From positions 1 through 35,115 of the forward strand of contig JAHFHF010000027.1 of assembly GCA_023247055.1 (NCBI GenBank): DNA of 35,115 bases, in the 5' to 3' direction. Both the position numbers and the translations under genes were made by a program. The notes under the pieces are model-generated. The model was not told the origin of the DNA, did not search any database, and was given only the letters and a program-made list of their open reading frames with translations. Positions 34,978 to 35,115 of this stretch are shown piece by piece; within the stretch, counting starts at the first letter, position 1, and every line of letters starts with the position of its first letter. The stretch is from Candidatus Omnitrophota bacterium (lineage in GTDB: Bacteria; Omnitrophota; Omnitrophia; Omnitrophales; Aquincolibacteriaceae).

Positions 34978-34994
34978 GCGGCTAATTTTTAAAG

Positions 34995-35115
34995 CTTGTC
35001 ATCCTGAGTTGCCTGCGCCTGCTACGCGGGTCGCAGGACAACGAAGGATCTCAGAGCCTACACACTATGCTGAAAAGATTACGCAGCTTGCTGAATACGC
35101 AGTTCCGAGCGCATT
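34995..35115. repeat. Direct repeat flanking the toxin-antitoxin module, copy 2 (runs off window)
   Basis: Identical to 34028-34148 up to the window edge; the true length cannot be seen. It contains the second R3 element and the start of the duplicated gene tail. Confidence 0.9.
35079..35115 (-). CDS. 3' end of an unknown gene (5' part outside window)
   Basis: The last 11 codons and stop (TAA at 35081-35079), ending MRSELRIQQAA, are identical to the remnant at 34112. If the gene is intact beyond the window, the copy at 34112 is a truncated duplicate. Family not recognised. Confidence 0.35.
   Translation of the reverse strand, partial: MRSELRIQQAA

Overview
The window reads as a bacterial chromosome fragment, probably a metagenome-assembled genome. 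It carries lipid A synthesis (LpxA), lipoprotein processing (Lgt, LspA) and the futalosine route to menaquinone (MqnA, MqnC, UbiX, UbiA/MqnP-like, MenG), so it suggests a Gram-negative anaerobe or facultative anaerobe. A giant secreted Cys-rich protein, a GldG/DUF4340 ABC cluster and many palindromic intergenic repeats fit Omnitrophota or a related PVC or deltaproteobacterial-type lineage. That placement is inference; there is no rRNA or other marker to settle it. Nearly all genes lie on the minus strand; lpxA is the only clear plus-strand gene.

Layout. Bases 1-9533 (minus) are one open reading frame of at least 3,177 codons, still open at the window edge. It encodes a signal peptide, six Myxococcus-type Cys-rich (DUF4215-like) repeats, a long array of divergent Cys modules, an acidic Pro/Glu hinge, and then an array of 55-residue, 8-Cys units, with an internal duplication of exactly 417 codons. 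Upstream are a small secreted protein of unknown function and a CPBP-type intramembrane protease. Bases 11255-16050 hold ridA-menG-mqnC-mqnA-ubiX-ubiA (transcribed from ubiA downward), probably a menaquinone operon from a promoter near 16173-16200. Bases 16184-18696 hold dksA/traR-lspA-lgt-rluD, a tight operon in which lspA has no ATG, GTG or TTG start. Next come a response regulator and sensor kinase pair (18928-20868) and ileS (21244-24045).

Bases 24307-27333 hold pnp, yggT, proC and yggS. Bases 27336-32726 hold tyrS followed by a coupled ABC exporter cluster (ATPase, permease, GldG-like, DUF4340) that runs into yggS. lpxA follows on the plus strand, possibly as a nearly leaderless transcript. 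The right end has a PIN-domain toxin and a small partner gene, set between two identical direct repeats of at least 121 bp; each repeat contains the 3' tail of an unknown gene plus a palindromic element.

Three palindromic repeat families occupy the gaps: (R1) GTCATTGCG...GAAGCAATCTC elements; (R2) bipartite CCCCCACCTTAATCC...GGATTAAGGTGGGGG-like elements, four copies, one with 23-bp perfect terminal inverted repeats; (R3) GTCATCCTGAG...CGAAGGATCTCAG elements, two copies. The most unusual object is the giant Cys-rich protein, whose C-terminal half appears to be expanding by recent internal duplication.
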